Assembly (NCBI GenBank): GCA_900313015.1
Contig: OMPR01000010.1
Span: 124,001 to 188,000 of the forward strand
Origin: Rhodobacteraceae bacterium EL53
GTDB taxonomy: Bacteria > Pseudomonadota > Alphaproteobacteria > Rhodobacterales > Rhodobacteraceae
DNA: 64,000 nucleotides
Direction: 5' to 3'
The position numbers and the translations under genes are program-made. The stretch's first letter is position 1. The number at the start of each line of letters is the position of its first letter. Shown here piece by piece: positions 17,465-26,085 of this stretch. The notes under the pieces are model-generated. The model had not been told where the DNA came from and made no database searches. It worked only from the letters and a program-made list of their open reading frames with translations.

Positions 17465-18583
17465 ATGTTGGACACCCCTCCAGCCCGGACGCGCACGCTT
17501 GCCGCCCGGTACTATACGGACGCGCGGATTTTGGATCGCGAGAAAGAGCTGTTGTTGAACAGTTGGCAATTGGCGGGTCATGCTGGTCAGTTGACCAATC
17601 CCGGTGATTTCATCACGCTCAGCCTGTTTGATCAGAACATTTTCCTTGTCAAAGATCGTGCTGGTGACATCCGGACGTTCTACAACGTCTGCCCGCATCG
17701 GGGGCATCAATTGGTCACGGGATCGGGGAATAAGGCGGTTTTGACCTGCCCCTATCACGCCTGGACCTTTGGGTTGGATGGGGCGTTGCGGGGTATGCAA
17801 AAGCGCGGCAATACCGACGCGCCAGATCGCAGCACCATTGGGTTGTCGGAAATCCGGGTGGATCGGATTGTTGATTTCCTGTTTGTGAACCTTGATCCCG
17901 AAGCGCAGCCGCTGGCCGAGTTTGCACCGGGGCTTGAGGCGCAGATTCTGGCGTGTGTGCCTGACCTGCCTAATCTGGTGGTCGAAGGGGAGGCCGCCTA
18001 TGGCCATACTTACAGCTGCAATTCCAACTGGAAGGTGATGCTGGACAACTATCTGGAATGCCACCATTGCGGCCCGGCACACCACTCGTTTGACGATATG
18101 ATGGACATCGCCCAGAGCAAGTTTGATCTGCACCAGAACTATACCTATCAAAATGCCCCCACCGCGATGAAGGCTGACAATGCCGCCTTTCCGCTGGATC
18201 TGGGGCATGACGTGACCACGGGCCAGTTCTGGTTTCTGTTTCCCAACACCATCTTTGGTCAGTTTCCCGGCGCGCAGGGGTTTTATGCCTCACGGTTTGA
18301 TCCGGTCACGCCGGATCTGACAGAGCGGGAGTCGCTGTCGCTGACCACTTCCGTGCCTACCGATCCGGGGATGGTCGAACGCGCGCGGTTGCGGGCCGAG
18401 TGGTCCACAGATGTGGTTGCAATTGAAGACCGCGATCTGTGTGAAAATGTGCAAAAGGGGCTGCACCAACGCGGATATACCCAAGGGTGGTACGTCACCG
18501 ACCCGGACGCGCATGATATATCAGAACACGCGATGCGCCATTTTCATGACATTTACCTAAGCGCGATGGGCGAAACAGAATGA
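17465..18583 (+). CDS. Rieske non-haem iron oxygenase, alpha subunit
   Basis: 372 residues, the aromatic ring-hydroxylating/choline-carnitine monooxygenase alpha-subunit layout. The Rieske [2Fe-2S] ligands are CPHRG (residues 76-80) and CPYHAW (95-100). The mononuclear iron region is NYLECHHCGPAHHSFD (195-210). Such enzymes need a reductase component, and none is encoded in the window. Its stop overlaps the next ATG by four bases. Sequence style is closer to the quaternary-amine demethylase/monooxygenase branch than to ring dioxygenases; the substrate is unknown. Confidence 0.85.
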   Translation: MLDTPPARTRTLAARYYTDARILDREKELLLNSWQLAGHAGQLTNPGDFITLSLFDQNIFLVKDRAGDIRTFYNVCPHRGHQLVTGSGNKAVLTCPYHAWTFGLDGALRGMQKRGNTDAPDRSTIGLSEIRVDRIVDFLFVNLDPEAQPLAEFAPGLEAQILACVPDLPNLVVEGEAAYGHTYSCNSNWKVMLDNYLECHHCGPAHHSFDDMMDIAQSKFDLHQNYTYQNAPTAMKADNAAFPLDLGHDVTTGQFWFLFPNTIFGQFPGAQGFYASRFDPVTPDLTERESLSLTTSVPTDPGMVERARLRAEWSTDVVAIEDRDLCENVQKGLHQRGYTQGWYVTDPDAHDISEHAMRHFHDIYLSAMGETE

Positions 18584-19419
18584 AGAATATCTATACTTAT
18601 GGCGGCAAGCCTGCGCGTCGAAACCTGACGGTGGATTGTCTGCGCGCCAACAAGACGGCTGGCAAAAAGATGACCCAAGTGTCCGCCGTGACCGAGGAGG
18701 AGGCGCGCGCCTGTCAGGATATGGGGATTGATCTGATCACCATTTCCGATCTCGATTACGATGCGGTTCGCGACGGTGCGCCGGACACCTTCATCACCTC
18801 GAGCCAGACGATGTGCCAGTATTTTGAACCGCAAGAGTGCCTGACTGCGGCAATGAAGGCGGCCGAAAAGGGTGCGGATGCGATCTTTACCCCCCGCGGT
18901 ATGGGCATCGTTGAACTGATCGCTAACGAAGGGCTTGCCGTGCAGGGCCATGTGGGACTGGTGCCGCGAAAATCGACCCTAACTGGGGGATTAAGGACAT
19001 TTGGCAAGACCGCTGAAGAGGCGATGAAGCTGCTCGAGTGGATGCGCCGGTATGAGGATGCAGGCGCCGCAGCAGTCGAAGTTGAGTGTGTTGCGGTTGA
19101 GGCGTTGCAGGCGATCAATTCTAAAACCACCCTGTTGACCCATTCGATCGGGGCCGGGTCGGGTGGCGATATCATCTTTTCGTTCATGGAGGATATCTGT
19201 GGCGATGTGGAAAACCCACCGCGTCACGCCAAAGCATGGGGTGATGTGGCAACCATCCGCAAGGCGTTGGCGGCTGAACGGGACAAGTCCCTGACCGGGT
19301 TCCGCACAGATGTGCAATCGGGCGCGTTTCCTGACGCAGCGCACACCGTTGGGATGTTGCCGGGCGAGGTCGAAAAGTTGAGCGAAGCCTTGGACCGCTG
19401 GACCCCGCTGCACCAATAA
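18580..19419 (+). CDS. Divergent PanB-like (ketopantoate hydroxymethyltransferase fold) protein
   Basis: 279 residues of the PEP-mutase/PanB TIM-barrel superfamily. PanB landmarks are present at QGHVGLVPR (122-130), TAEEAMKLLEWMRRYEDAGA and VECVAVEA (168-175, with the general-base Glu). The Lys/Glu metal-site motif of true PanB (KxEGG type) is replaced by IFTPRGM at about 102-108, so ketopantoate synthesis is doubtful. Translationally coupled to the Rieske oxygenase gene (ATGA overlap). A C-C lyase or transferase on the oxygenase product is a reasonable inference. Confidence 0.75.
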   Translation: MKNIYTYGGKPARRNLTVDCLRANKTAGKKMTQVSAVTEEEARACQDMGIDLITISDLDYDAVRDGAPDTFITSSQTMCQYFEPQECLTAAMKAAEKGADAIFTPRGMGIVELIANEGLAVQGHVGLVPRKSTLTGGLRTFGKTAEEAMKLLEWMRRYEDAGAAAVEVECVAVEALQAINSKTTLLTHSIGAGSGGDIIFSFMEDICGDVENPPRHAKAWGDVATIRKALAAERDKSLTGFRTDVQSGAFPDAAHTVGMLPGEVEKLSEALDRWTPLHQ

Positions 19420-19453
19420 AGACCTGAGTTTTGGCCAAGAGGGAGGCGCCAGA

Positions 19454-20485
19454 ATGACCGACACGACCCCAAATCTGGATCAGATGTCCGCACCGTCTTC
19501 GGACGCGCAGATGCAGGATATGACGCGAGAGTGGAATTATCACCCGGAATTGCCGCTGCAGGATCCGTCGATCTTTCAGTGGCCGCCCAATCCCGCCTAT
19601 TTGCTGGGGTGGTTGGCACGCAATTGGCTGACGCTGAGCGAGCGGGTGTGCATGGCAATCGCGGCTGTGGCGCTGTGGTATTTCTTTTATCCGTCGCTAG
19701 AAACGGCGCAGAGCTTTGCCTTTGGCTGGATCGCGCAGATCTATGTCATCAATTTTGTGATGATCTTTGTCACTGCTGGCACGCTGCATTGGTATTTTTA
19801 CATGCGCAAGGCGCAGGGGAAAAAGCTGAAGTTCGAGCGCCGCGATCAGGGCAAGAACAACAAGCTGTGGGATTTCAAGGATCAGGTGCTGGACAATATG
19901 TTCTGGTCGCTTGGCTCGGGCGTGCTGCAACTGACCGCGTTTCAGGTGGTGACCATGTGGCTGATGGCGAATGGGTACACGCCTACGATTACATTCGCTG
20001 AAAGCCCGGTTTGGTTTCTGGCCTTTCTGGTGATCATTCCGATGTGGTCGGCGTTCCATTTCTATTGGGTGCATCGGTTGCTGCATCAGCCGTTTCTGTA
20101 CCGGCGCGTGCATGCGCTGCATCACCGCAATGTCTGTATCGGCCCATGGTCGGGGTTTTCGATGCACCCGGTGGAGCACTTTATCTACCTGACCACGCTG
20201 TGCATCCACTGGGTTGTCGCCTCGCACCCGATACACTTGTATTTCCACATCGTGTTTCAGGGCCCCGGCGCCGCGATGAGCCATACGGGGTACGAGGATC
20301 TGCTGATCAAGGACAAACGCAAACTGGCGTTGGGGACGTTTTACCACCAGCTGCATCATCGGTATTACGAGTGCAACTATGGCAATCAGGAAATGCCGTG
20401 GGACCGGTGGTTCGGCACCTTCCACGATGGCTCAACCGAGGCCACAGCCGAAACCCGCGCGCGTAAAAAGCGGATGTTTGGGTAA
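19454..20485 (+). CDS. Fatty acid hydroxylase/sterol desaturase family membrane protein
   Basis: 343 residues, four or more membrane helices, and the three di-iron His boxes of the family: HFYWVHRLLHQP, HALHHRN and HQLHHRYY. Hydroxylates or desaturates lipid-like substrates at the membrane. Last gene of the aldolase-Rieske-PanB cluster, 34 bases after the PanB-like gene. A close paralogue with the same CNYGN and EMPWD-W sequences lies at 21242, so one is a duplicate of the other. Confidence 0.85.
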   Translation: MTDTTPNLDQMSAPSSDAQMQDMTREWNYHPELPLQDPSIFQWPPNPAYLLGWLARNWLTLSERVCMAIAAVALWYFFYPSLETAQSFAFGWIAQIYVINFVMIFVTAGTLHWYFYMRKAQGKKLKFERRDQGKNNKLWDFKDQVLDNMFWSLGSGVLQLTAFQVVTMWLMANGYTPTITFAESPVWFLAFLVIIPMWSAFHFYWVHRLLHQPFLYRRVHALHHRNVCIGPWSGFSMHPVEHFIYLTTLCIHWVVASHPIHLYFHIVFQGPGAAMSHTGYEDLLIKDKRKLALGTFYHQLHHRYYECNYGNQEMPWDRWFGTFHDGSTEATAETRARKKRMFG

Positions 20486-20523
20486 GGATTGCATCAGCTT
20501 GGAATAACGGCGCACAGCACCCC

Positions 20524-20557
20524 GGGCCAGCGCCCATCCGCGGACAGGCGCTGGCCC
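20524..20557. terminator. GC-rich hairpin after the fatty acid hydroxylase gene
   Basis: Arms 20524-20534 and 20547-20557 (11 bp, perfect) with a 12-base loop, about 40 bases after the stop. No clear T-tract. Confidence 0.6.
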
Positions 20558-20565
20558 TGTTGGTT

Positions 20566-20598
20566 GGACACCAGACCGTAAAATCAAGTCTGGTGTCC
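20566..20598. terminator. Second hairpin in the same convergent gap
   Basis: GGACACCAGAC at 20566-20576 pairs with GTCTGGTGTCC at 20588-20598 around an A-rich loop. It lies just after the stop of the RidA gene on the minus strand, so it likely ends that transcript. Confidence 0.6.
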
Positions 20599-20610
20599 CG
20601 TAACCAGTGT

Positions 20611-20952
20611 TTAGTCGTAGGCCGCGTCGACGATGAATTCGACCTTAAGTTCGGGCCGGGCCAGTTTGGCTTCGCCGCAGGCGCGGGCGGGGGCGTGGCC
20701 TTCGGGGACCCAAGCGTTCCAGACTTCGTTCAGCCCGGCAAAGTCGCTCATGTCTGCCAGCCAGATTGTGGCGCGCAGCATCTTTTCGCGTGATGAACCC
20801 GCTTGGATCAGCAGGGCATCTAGACGGCGCAGGCATTCTTCGGTTTGGGCCTGGATGGTGTCGCCTTCGCCAACCTGACCTGTGATGTAGGCCACGCCGT
20901 TGTGCTTGACGATTTTTGAGGATCTGACCCCTGTTTCAATACGCTCGATCAT
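20611..20952 (-). CDS. RidA/YjgF family enamine-imine deaminase-like protein
   Basis: 113 residues from the ATG at 20952 (AAGGA upstream). The family core shows as [49 protein letters not shown] and the end signature [14 protein letters not shown]. RidA proteins hydrolyse reactive enamine/imine intermediates; the Arg of the active site corresponds to the R in [14 protein letters not shown] predicted RpoE promoter lies about 180 bases upstream (21135-21160), leaving a long leader. It sits between two paralogous hydroxylase genes. Confidence 0.87.
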   Translation of the reverse strand: MIERIETGVRSSKIVKHNGVAYITGQVGEGDTIQAQTEECLRRLDALLIQAGSSREKMLRATIWLADMSDFAGLNEVWNAWVPEGHAPARACGEAKLARPELKVEFIVDAAYD

Positions 20953-21134
20953 GTGGTGTCCTTGGATGGTTTGAGGTTTCCTGCGGCCTTCAGTGACGGT
21001 CAAACAGGGAGAGAGCAAGATCGCTATCCGGTTGTTCGATGACAAATCGCGACACGGGGCGCTGTCGCGTGCATCAGGCCGAAAAACGACCGCAGAGATG
21101 TCGATATCAAAGGCGCGAGCGGGGTTTTGATTTG

Positions 21135-21160
21135 TACGGTTAGGACCAAGTGAAGGATCA
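21135..21160 (-). promoter_or_regulatory. Predicted RpoE (ECF11) promoter upstream of the RidA gene
   Basis: Read on the minus strand: TGATCC (21160-21155), 16 bases, CGTA (21138-21135). Exact match to the motif upstream of rpoE. The next minus-strand start codon is 183 bases downstream, so either the RidA mRNA has a long leader or a short RNA is made first. Confidence 0.6.
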
Positions 21161-21241
21161 GACCCATGTATGCCATCAATCGCTTTTTTCCGTTTGCTCC
21201 ACCCGTGACAGGGCCGTTTGAGCAATCTGAAATTGAGAATT

Positions 21242-22267
21242 ATGGACAGAAACATGACCGTTATACCCCCCAAAGACCGGCCCGCGCCGGGCCCGATGAG
21301 CCGTGAATGGCATTGGCATCCTGAACTCCCCTTAGGGTTTGCGCCCTTTTGGCACTGGCCACCCCGGCCCCAGACCGTGATCCGGTGGGTTTGGCAAAAT
21401 TACCTGCAGGTGTCGGACCGATCTCTGTTTTTGTTATTGGCGCTGATTGTGGGGTTGTGGCTGCAACCTGTGGGGCCCGATCAGGCAGAATTTGCGCCGG
21501 GCTGGATGGCGTGGGTTCTGGTGCGCAATTGGATTGCATTGCTGGTGGTCGCGGGGGGATTGCACCTGTGGTTTTATGGTGTCGATGGGCAGGGCAAGCT
21601 GCTGAAATACGACCCGCGCCCCTATATGAAGCGTAAGAATGCGCTGTATAAATTTGGCTATCAGACGTGGGACAATATGTTCTATTCGCTGATGTCTGGC
21701 GCGCCGATCTATTCCGCCTATGAGATCGGGCTGCGCTGGATGTATGCAAATGGCAGTTTGACGACGTTGCAGTTTGGTGCCCATCCAATCTGGTTCGTGT
21801 TGTTGTTTCCGGTGCTTGCGCTTTGGCAGAGTGTGCACTTCTACGGGGTTCATATCGCTTTGCATCACCCCAAGCTGTATCGGCATGTGCACTCGGTGCA
21901 TCATCGCAATGTGAATATGGGGCCGTGGTCGGGCACGTCGATGCATCCGGTCGAGCATCTGTTCTTTTTCAGTGCGATGCTGATCCTGTTGGTTCTACCC
22001 AGTCATCCGGTCCACATGTTGTTCTTGGGGTATTGGTTGCTGTTGGGTGCCGCGTCTTCGCATTCGGGGTACGAGGCGATCTGGGCGCGGGATCGGCAGC
22101 AGTTGTTGATCGGGGCCTTTTTTCACCAGCTGCATCACCGCTATTACGAGTGCAATTATGGCAACAGCGAAATGCCGTGGGATAAGTGGTTCGGCACCTA
22201 CCACGACGGTTCCGAAGAGGCGACGCGGGTGACACGAGACCGCAAGCGGCGGATGCACAGTCAGTAG
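21242..22267 (+). CDS. Fatty acid hydroxylase/sterol desaturase family membrane protein (paralogue)
   Basis: About 341 residues. The His boxes [19 protein letters not shown] and HQLHHRYY and the common [26 protein letters not shown]-terminus show it is a paralogue of the protein at 19454. ATG 21242 is preferred; TTG 21218 and ATG 21254 are alternatives. Several membrane helices (for example [28 protein letters not shown]-like). Convergent/divergent neighbours differ from those of the first copy, so its role may have diverged. Confidence 0.83.
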   Translation: MDRNMTVIPPKDRPAPGPMSREWHWHPELPLGFAPFWHWPPRPQTVIRWVWQNYLQVSDRSLFLLLALIVGLWLQPVGPDQAEFAPGWMAWVLVRNWIALLVVAGGLHLWFYGVDGQGKLLKYDPRPYMKRKNALYKFGYQTWDNMFYSLMSGAPIYSAYEIGLRWMYANGSLTTLQFGAHPIWFVLLFPVLALWQSVHFYGVHIALHHPKLYRHVHSVHHRNVNMGPWSGTSMHPVEHLFFFSAMLILLVLPSHPVHMLFLGYWLLLGAASSHSGYEAIWARDRQQLLIGAFFHQLHHRYYECNYGNSEMPWDKWFGTYHDGSEEATRVTRDRKRRMHSQ

Positions 22268-22358
22268 AGCATGGCGTTTGTTTTCTATATGAGTGCACTT
22301 CAGACTGGTCCGGTGAAATCTGGGGCAGTCTGGATCACAAATCAGAAGAGGCAGACCG

Positions 22359-22652
22359 ATGAGCAAACCCCAAGTGACGATTACCTACTGCATTGGCTGC
22401 AACTGGCTGTTGCGCGCGGGTTGGATGGCGCAGGAACTGTTGCAAACGTTTCAAGAGGCATTAGGCGGTGTGACGTTGATTCCCGGGGAAATGGGTGGCG
22501 TTTTTGAGATCTCTGTGGATGGGCATTTGATTTGGGAGCGCAAACGCGATGGCGGTTTCCCGGATGTCAAAGAGCTGAAGTCACGGGTTCGGGATCAGAT
22601 AGAACCGACACGTGACTTGGGGCATTTGGATCGCGCCAGCGAGGGGAGCTAG
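22359..22652 (+). CDS. SelT/SelW/SelH (Rdx) family protein, Cys form
   Basis: 97 residues with a thioredoxin-like fold. The redox motif CIGC (Cys 11 and Cys 14) replaces the Cys-x-x-Sec of animal SelW; VTITYCIGCNWLLRAGWMAQ and GGVFEISVDG with IWERKRDGGFPDVKELK are typical. Function of bacterial members is unknown but presumed redox. It has its own small gene unit after the hydroxylase gene. Confidence 0.88.
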   Translation: MSKPQVTITYCIGCNWLLRAGWMAQELLQTFQEALGGVTLIPGEMGGVFEISVDGHLIWERKRDGGFPDVKELKSRVRDQIEPTRDLGHLDRASEGS

Positions 22653-22961
22653 GTTGTCCAGTGGCGGGGCTCATATGATTTGTGAGGCAATTTAAGATTA
22701 TCCGCTTGCCCTGCAATGTGGGTAATCTGAGAGCTGTTTCATTCTGCTTTGGCGGTCGATTTGAGCGGGGTGTTTTCCATTATGGCCAGTAGTGAAAAAT
22801 CAAGAACCGCCCTTTATGCCTTGTCCAGCTAATGGTCCTTACGATGTGATGCCATGAAGTGTCAGCAGCGCGTAGTTGCTGCCATCTTTGCTTAGATCAG
22901 AAACGGATAAGCCCTGTTCGCAGACCTGTTGTCATTCAGATCCTTGTTCAGAACTCACCCT
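22653..22961. other. Gap with no recognised gene
   Basis: About 309 bases between the SelW-like gene and the convergent lipid operon. No credible coding frame, repeat or strong terminator was seen. Confidence 0.5.
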
Positions 22962-23774
22962 TCATTTCTTTTCAAACACAATTATTGCTTCGCCAAGGCG
23001 TACGCCAAAACGGGAAACATAGGCCCGATTCAAAACCCGGTCGTTTGTAAGCAACCACATCCAATCATCGAATTTGACGCGCATGGTTCCCTTTCGAACC
23101 GGCAGATCGATGCGGTAGGTCCAATTGAATGTGTCCCCATTCTCGCGACCTGTTGCGGCCTCCAAAACACCGGGTGCCGTACCTTTCCAAGTATCCTCGC
23201 CGGTTTTTTCAAGCGTCCAGATGCGCTGTTCCGTTTCACCGTCGTCATAGGTGAAATCCTCGACGAGTTTCAGATAGCGCCCATCCCAAGTCCCGGTAAT
23301 CTGAACATCGAACCGTCGTTGGATATTGCCAAAAACATCTTGAAACTGCCCATGGGCAATTGTTTTGCCATCAAAAAATTCTTCAAGGTTGAACTGCCGA
23401 TCAGAAAGGGTTTCGTCCTCTAAATTTGGAGTTCCGGAACAGGCAACCAGAGTTGAAAGGGCGAGAAGGGCAAATGTCTTTTTCATTGGTTTGTTTCCTG
23501 ATTGCCTGCTCAAAAAGATCATGATGACCAAGGTCACGATGCCAACGACCGACACACCAATCATTGAATAGTTTGCAGAAGGGATGTTTGCGGCAATCAC
23601 ATCCCAGATCGCAAAATCCAACCCGGCAGGCTGTACCGGCCAAAACCCTTGGCCAACGGAAAACTGCTCAGGCCGGTAGCCCAAAAAATCGTTGGTCAAA
23701 AGTAACGACGGGGCAAAAACGATGGAGCACAGCGCAACCGCAATTGCCAGAATAGGTGTTATGCGTTCCGACAT
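22962..23774 (-). CDS. DUF3833 lipoprotein, in frame with an N-terminal membrane segment
   Basis: The frame encodes 270 residues. Residues 97-270 form a complete DUF3833 lipoprotein: MKKTFALLALSTLVACSG is a textbook lipoprotein signal (lipobox LVAC), followed by the DUF3833 domain (GQFQDVFGNIQRRFDVQITG). The first 96 residues have two membrane helices (about 7-27 and 72-90) and no stop before the lipoprotein start. An ATG at 23486 with AGGAAA upstream could start the lipoprotein separately. So this is either two genes fused in frame or a lipoprotein gene whose upstream neighbour lost its stop. Last member of the six-gene lipid operon. Confidence 0.75.
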   Translation of the reverse strand: MSERITPILAIAVALCSIVFAPSLLLTNDFLGYRPEQFSVGQGFWPVQPAGLDFAIWDVIAANIPSANYSMIGVSVVGIVTLVIMIFLSRQSGNKPMKKTFALLALSTLVACSGTPNLEDETLSDRQFNLEEFFDGKTIAHGQFQDVFGNIQRRFDVQITGTWDGRYLKLVEDFTYDDGETEQRIWTLEKTGEDTWKGTAPGVLEAATGRENGDTFNWTYRIDLPVRKGTMRVKFDDWMWLLTNDRVLNRAYVSRFGVRLGEAIIVFEKK

Positions 23775-23807
23775 GTCGGATGCTCCTTGCTCACGGGCGG
23801 TGGTCAG

Positions 23808-24368
23808 TTAGTTCTGTGCTGCGGGGTCTTGGCGCATCGTCGCTATCAATTCGGCCACTTTGAAGCCAAACTTACGCATCTCGGATTTGTTCATGATGAC
23901 GCCGCTTTCGGTGAGATAAAGCCAGTCAGTCGCGGTCAGGGTATGACCGCCAGCGTCTTCTGACAGCACGATCTGATATTCCATTTTGATGGTTGATCCT
24001 GACACTGTGCCACGCGCCTCGCCGACAATATCGTCAGCCGTGGCGGTAAAGTTGTTGCCCTCACCGATTTTAAGGAACCATTTGCGGCTTTGCTGTTTGC
24101 CATTGGAATAGATGAATTCTTCGCTCAGGGTGCCGGTGTCGCCGTCCCATTCACCGACCATTTTTGCAACGAAGCTGTTGGTCATCTTGCCGGTTGGTCC
24201 GTAAATCAGGCCTTCGGACAGGATCTCGCCCGACAGATGCGTTTTGAGCGAGAAGGCGGGGCCAGTATCGGCGTAGTCCGATGGATTCTGCGCGCGAAAG
24301 CTTAGAAACATGGATTTGGCAAACGCGATCACTATGACGAGTAAAAGCAGAACAGTGAGGAGTTTCAT
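23808..24368 (-). CDS. DUF3833 family protein
   Basis: 186 residues from the ATG at 24368 (AGAGGA upstream; overlaps the MFS stop by four bases). One N-terminal membrane anchor or signal (KLLTVLLLLVIVIAFA), then the DUF3833 domain: SGEILSEGLIYGPTGKMTN, VGEWDGDTGTLSEEFIY and LTATDWLYLTESGVIMNK. Lipocalin-like lipid binding has been suggested for this family but is not shown here. Its tandem neighbour is a second DUF3833 protein. Confidence 0.85.
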   Translation of the reverse strand: MKLLTVLLLLVIVIAFAKSMFLSFRAQNPSDYADTGPAFSLKTHLSGEILSEGLIYGPTGKMTNSFVAKMVGEWDGDTGTLSEEFIYSNGKQQSRKWFLKIGEGNNFTATADDIVGEARGTVSGSTIKMEYQIVLSEDAGGHTLTATDWLYLTESGVIMNKSEMRKFGFKVAELIATMRQDPAAQN

Positions 24369-25594
24369 TTGGGTTGGTCCTCTGTGGGGAGCGCAAAAAC
24401 CAGAGCCAGTGCGCCAAGTTTCAGGATGCAAGGAATAACGGCGTAAGAGATGTTAAGTGTGTTCAATGCCACAGCGCTGTTTGATGCGCCGGGGGTAAAG
24501 CCGCTTCGCTCAAGCAGGGGCAGAACGGTAAATGCGGCCAGTGCAAGGCCGAGCTTGCCGGCGAAGGACCAGATACCAAATGCCAGTGATGCCTTGAGGC
24601 CAGCCTTGGTCAAGGCCACGGAAAACATTGCAGGAAGGATCACCATATCGGCCCCCAGAGCTGCCCCTGATGCCAGGCAAACCAAAGCAAATCCTATCAT
24701 ATTGCCGGGGGCTAGGAATGCTGCGCCGACAAAGCCCAAAATGGCCAGCGGCATGGCGATCAACAAGGTGGTTTTAGAGCCCACACGCTGACTCATCCGC
24801 GCCCAGAGAGGCACGCTGAGGCCCGCACTAAGGAAGAACAGGATCAGCAAAGGACCCGCTTTGCCCGACAATTGCAGGCGATCCTCGACAAAGAAGAGAA
24901 ACAGGGTGGATGTGATGGCAACGGGCAGGCTGTTGACCAGCGCAAGGACCAGCAACCGCAGTGCCCCCGCCTGATTGAGGCCTGCAAGCGAAAACTTGTC
25001 CCCTTGGACCGGGGCGCGGCGCCAGATGGGCAGGGTGATCACGGCTGTGATCAGGGCAAGCGCGCCGAGAAACAGACCAAATGCAGGATAGCCCTGCGCC
25101 CCGGCCCCCAAGGCGATAAAAAGGGTTGGCGCAATCGCGGCGATAACCACGCCTGCCAGCATGCCGCCTTCGCGAAAGGCGGCCAGCGTCATCAGTGCTT
25201 TGGGGGTCGGTTCTTTCGCAAGTGTCGCACTCCGCCCGTAAAGTAAGATCATGCCAAGGCTGTAGGCAGAGAATAGAAACACCAAAATCGCCACGAGTTG
25301 TGGCACCACATTTGGCCCTGATCGCGGTGAAAATAGTAGTGGAAATCCAATCGCCAGACCCAGGGCTGCGGCAGTGGCAAAAGCAGCTTGCGCACGCGGC
25401 CAGCGGTCTATCGCCCAGCCGATCAGCGGGTCCTGCACAAGATCAACCAGTCGGATCACCAGTAAGATGGTGCCAATGGTACCCAGCCCAATCCCAAGAT
25501 TCACCGAGGCAAATCGAGGCAAATGGATATACAGCGGAATGCCAGCCGCGGCCAGCATCAGCGCATAAAGGCTGACACGCGGGTAAAGCATCAT
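24365..25594 (-). CDS. MFS transporter, GPH-like
   Basis: 409 residues with about twelve membrane helices; RLVDLVQDPLIGWAIDRWPR near the N-terminus is the motif of the glycoside-pentoside-hexuronide/MFS_2 class. In this context a sugar substrate is unlikely; a lipid or metabolite flux role with the neighbouring lipid genes is inferred. Overlaps both neighbours by four bases, so it is co-translated within the operon. Confidence 0.85.
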   Translation of the reverse strand: MMLYPRVSLYALMLAAAGIPLYIHLPRFASVNLGIGLGTIGTILLVIRLVDLVQDPLIGWAIDRWPRAQAAFATAAALGLAIGFPLLFSPRSGPNVVPQLVAILVFLFSAYSLGMILLYGRSATLAKEPTPKALMTLAAFREGGMLAGVVIAAIAPTLFIALGAGAQGYPAFGLFLGALALITAVITLPIWRRAPVQGDKFSLAGLNQAGALRLLVLALVNSLPVAITSTLFLFFVEDRLQLSGKAGPLLILFFLSAGLSVPLWARMSQRVGSKTTLLIAMPLAILGFVGAAFLAPGNMIGFALVCLASGAALGADMVILPAMFSVALTKAGLKASLAFGIWSFAGKLGLALAAFTVLPLLERSGFTPGASNSAVALNTLNISYAVIPCILKLGALALVFALPTEDQPK

Positions 25595-26085
25595 TCGCCC
25601 TTAAGTTTCCGGGTGAAGGATTCTGAACGGGTGTTGTCACCTAGAAAAATCGTCATGAAGCGGGTTTTGATCTGCGGATGTTTCAGCGTGCAGACGCGAC
25701 TTCCGTTAAGCCAGAACCCGATCTGGTTCTGCCCTTTCGATACGGCGATGTAGCGATCGCCATTGCGCACGTCGTCAAAGCACTGCTCCAGTTGACCCCG
25801 CAACGGCAATGCCGTTCCTGTGCGGTTCAATTCGCGCATTGTGCCTTCGACTAGGTCGTATTCGGTCAGATTGCGCAGGTACTTGAGCTCGAGGCCAAAA
25901 TCCTTGCTCCAGTCCAATGGCGCGCCGGATTTGGTGAACAGTCGCGCCTCGTATAGGGGGAATCCGATAAATCGAAATGTCGCTGCGCCACGCAATTCTG
26001 CGCCCGGCAGGGCCGAATTTATTGTGGACGCCTGTGAACTCAGGGGAAGAAGCAATGTAACGAACAATAGGGCCAGCTTACGCAT
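25591..26085 (-). CDS. Chalcone isomerase-like protein, exported
   Basis: 164 residues from the ATG at 26085. A signal peptide (KLALLFVTLLLPLSSQAS) is followed by the chalcone-isomerase-like fold: GAATFRFIGFPLYEARLF, LELKYLRNLTEYDLVEGTM and KGQNQIGFWLNG. In plants the fold-family includes fatty-acid-binding members; bacterial function is unknown. Start overlaps the upstream Cfa-like stop by eight bases. Confidence 0.82.
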   Translation of the reverse strand: MRKLALLFVTLLLPLSSQASTINSALPGAELRGAATFRFIGFPLYEARLFTKSGAPLDWSKDFGLELKYLRNLTEYDLVEGTMRELNRTGTALPLRGQLEQCFDDVRNGDRYIAVSKGQNQIGFWLNGSRVCTLKHPQIKTRFMTIFLGDNTRSESFTRKLKGE

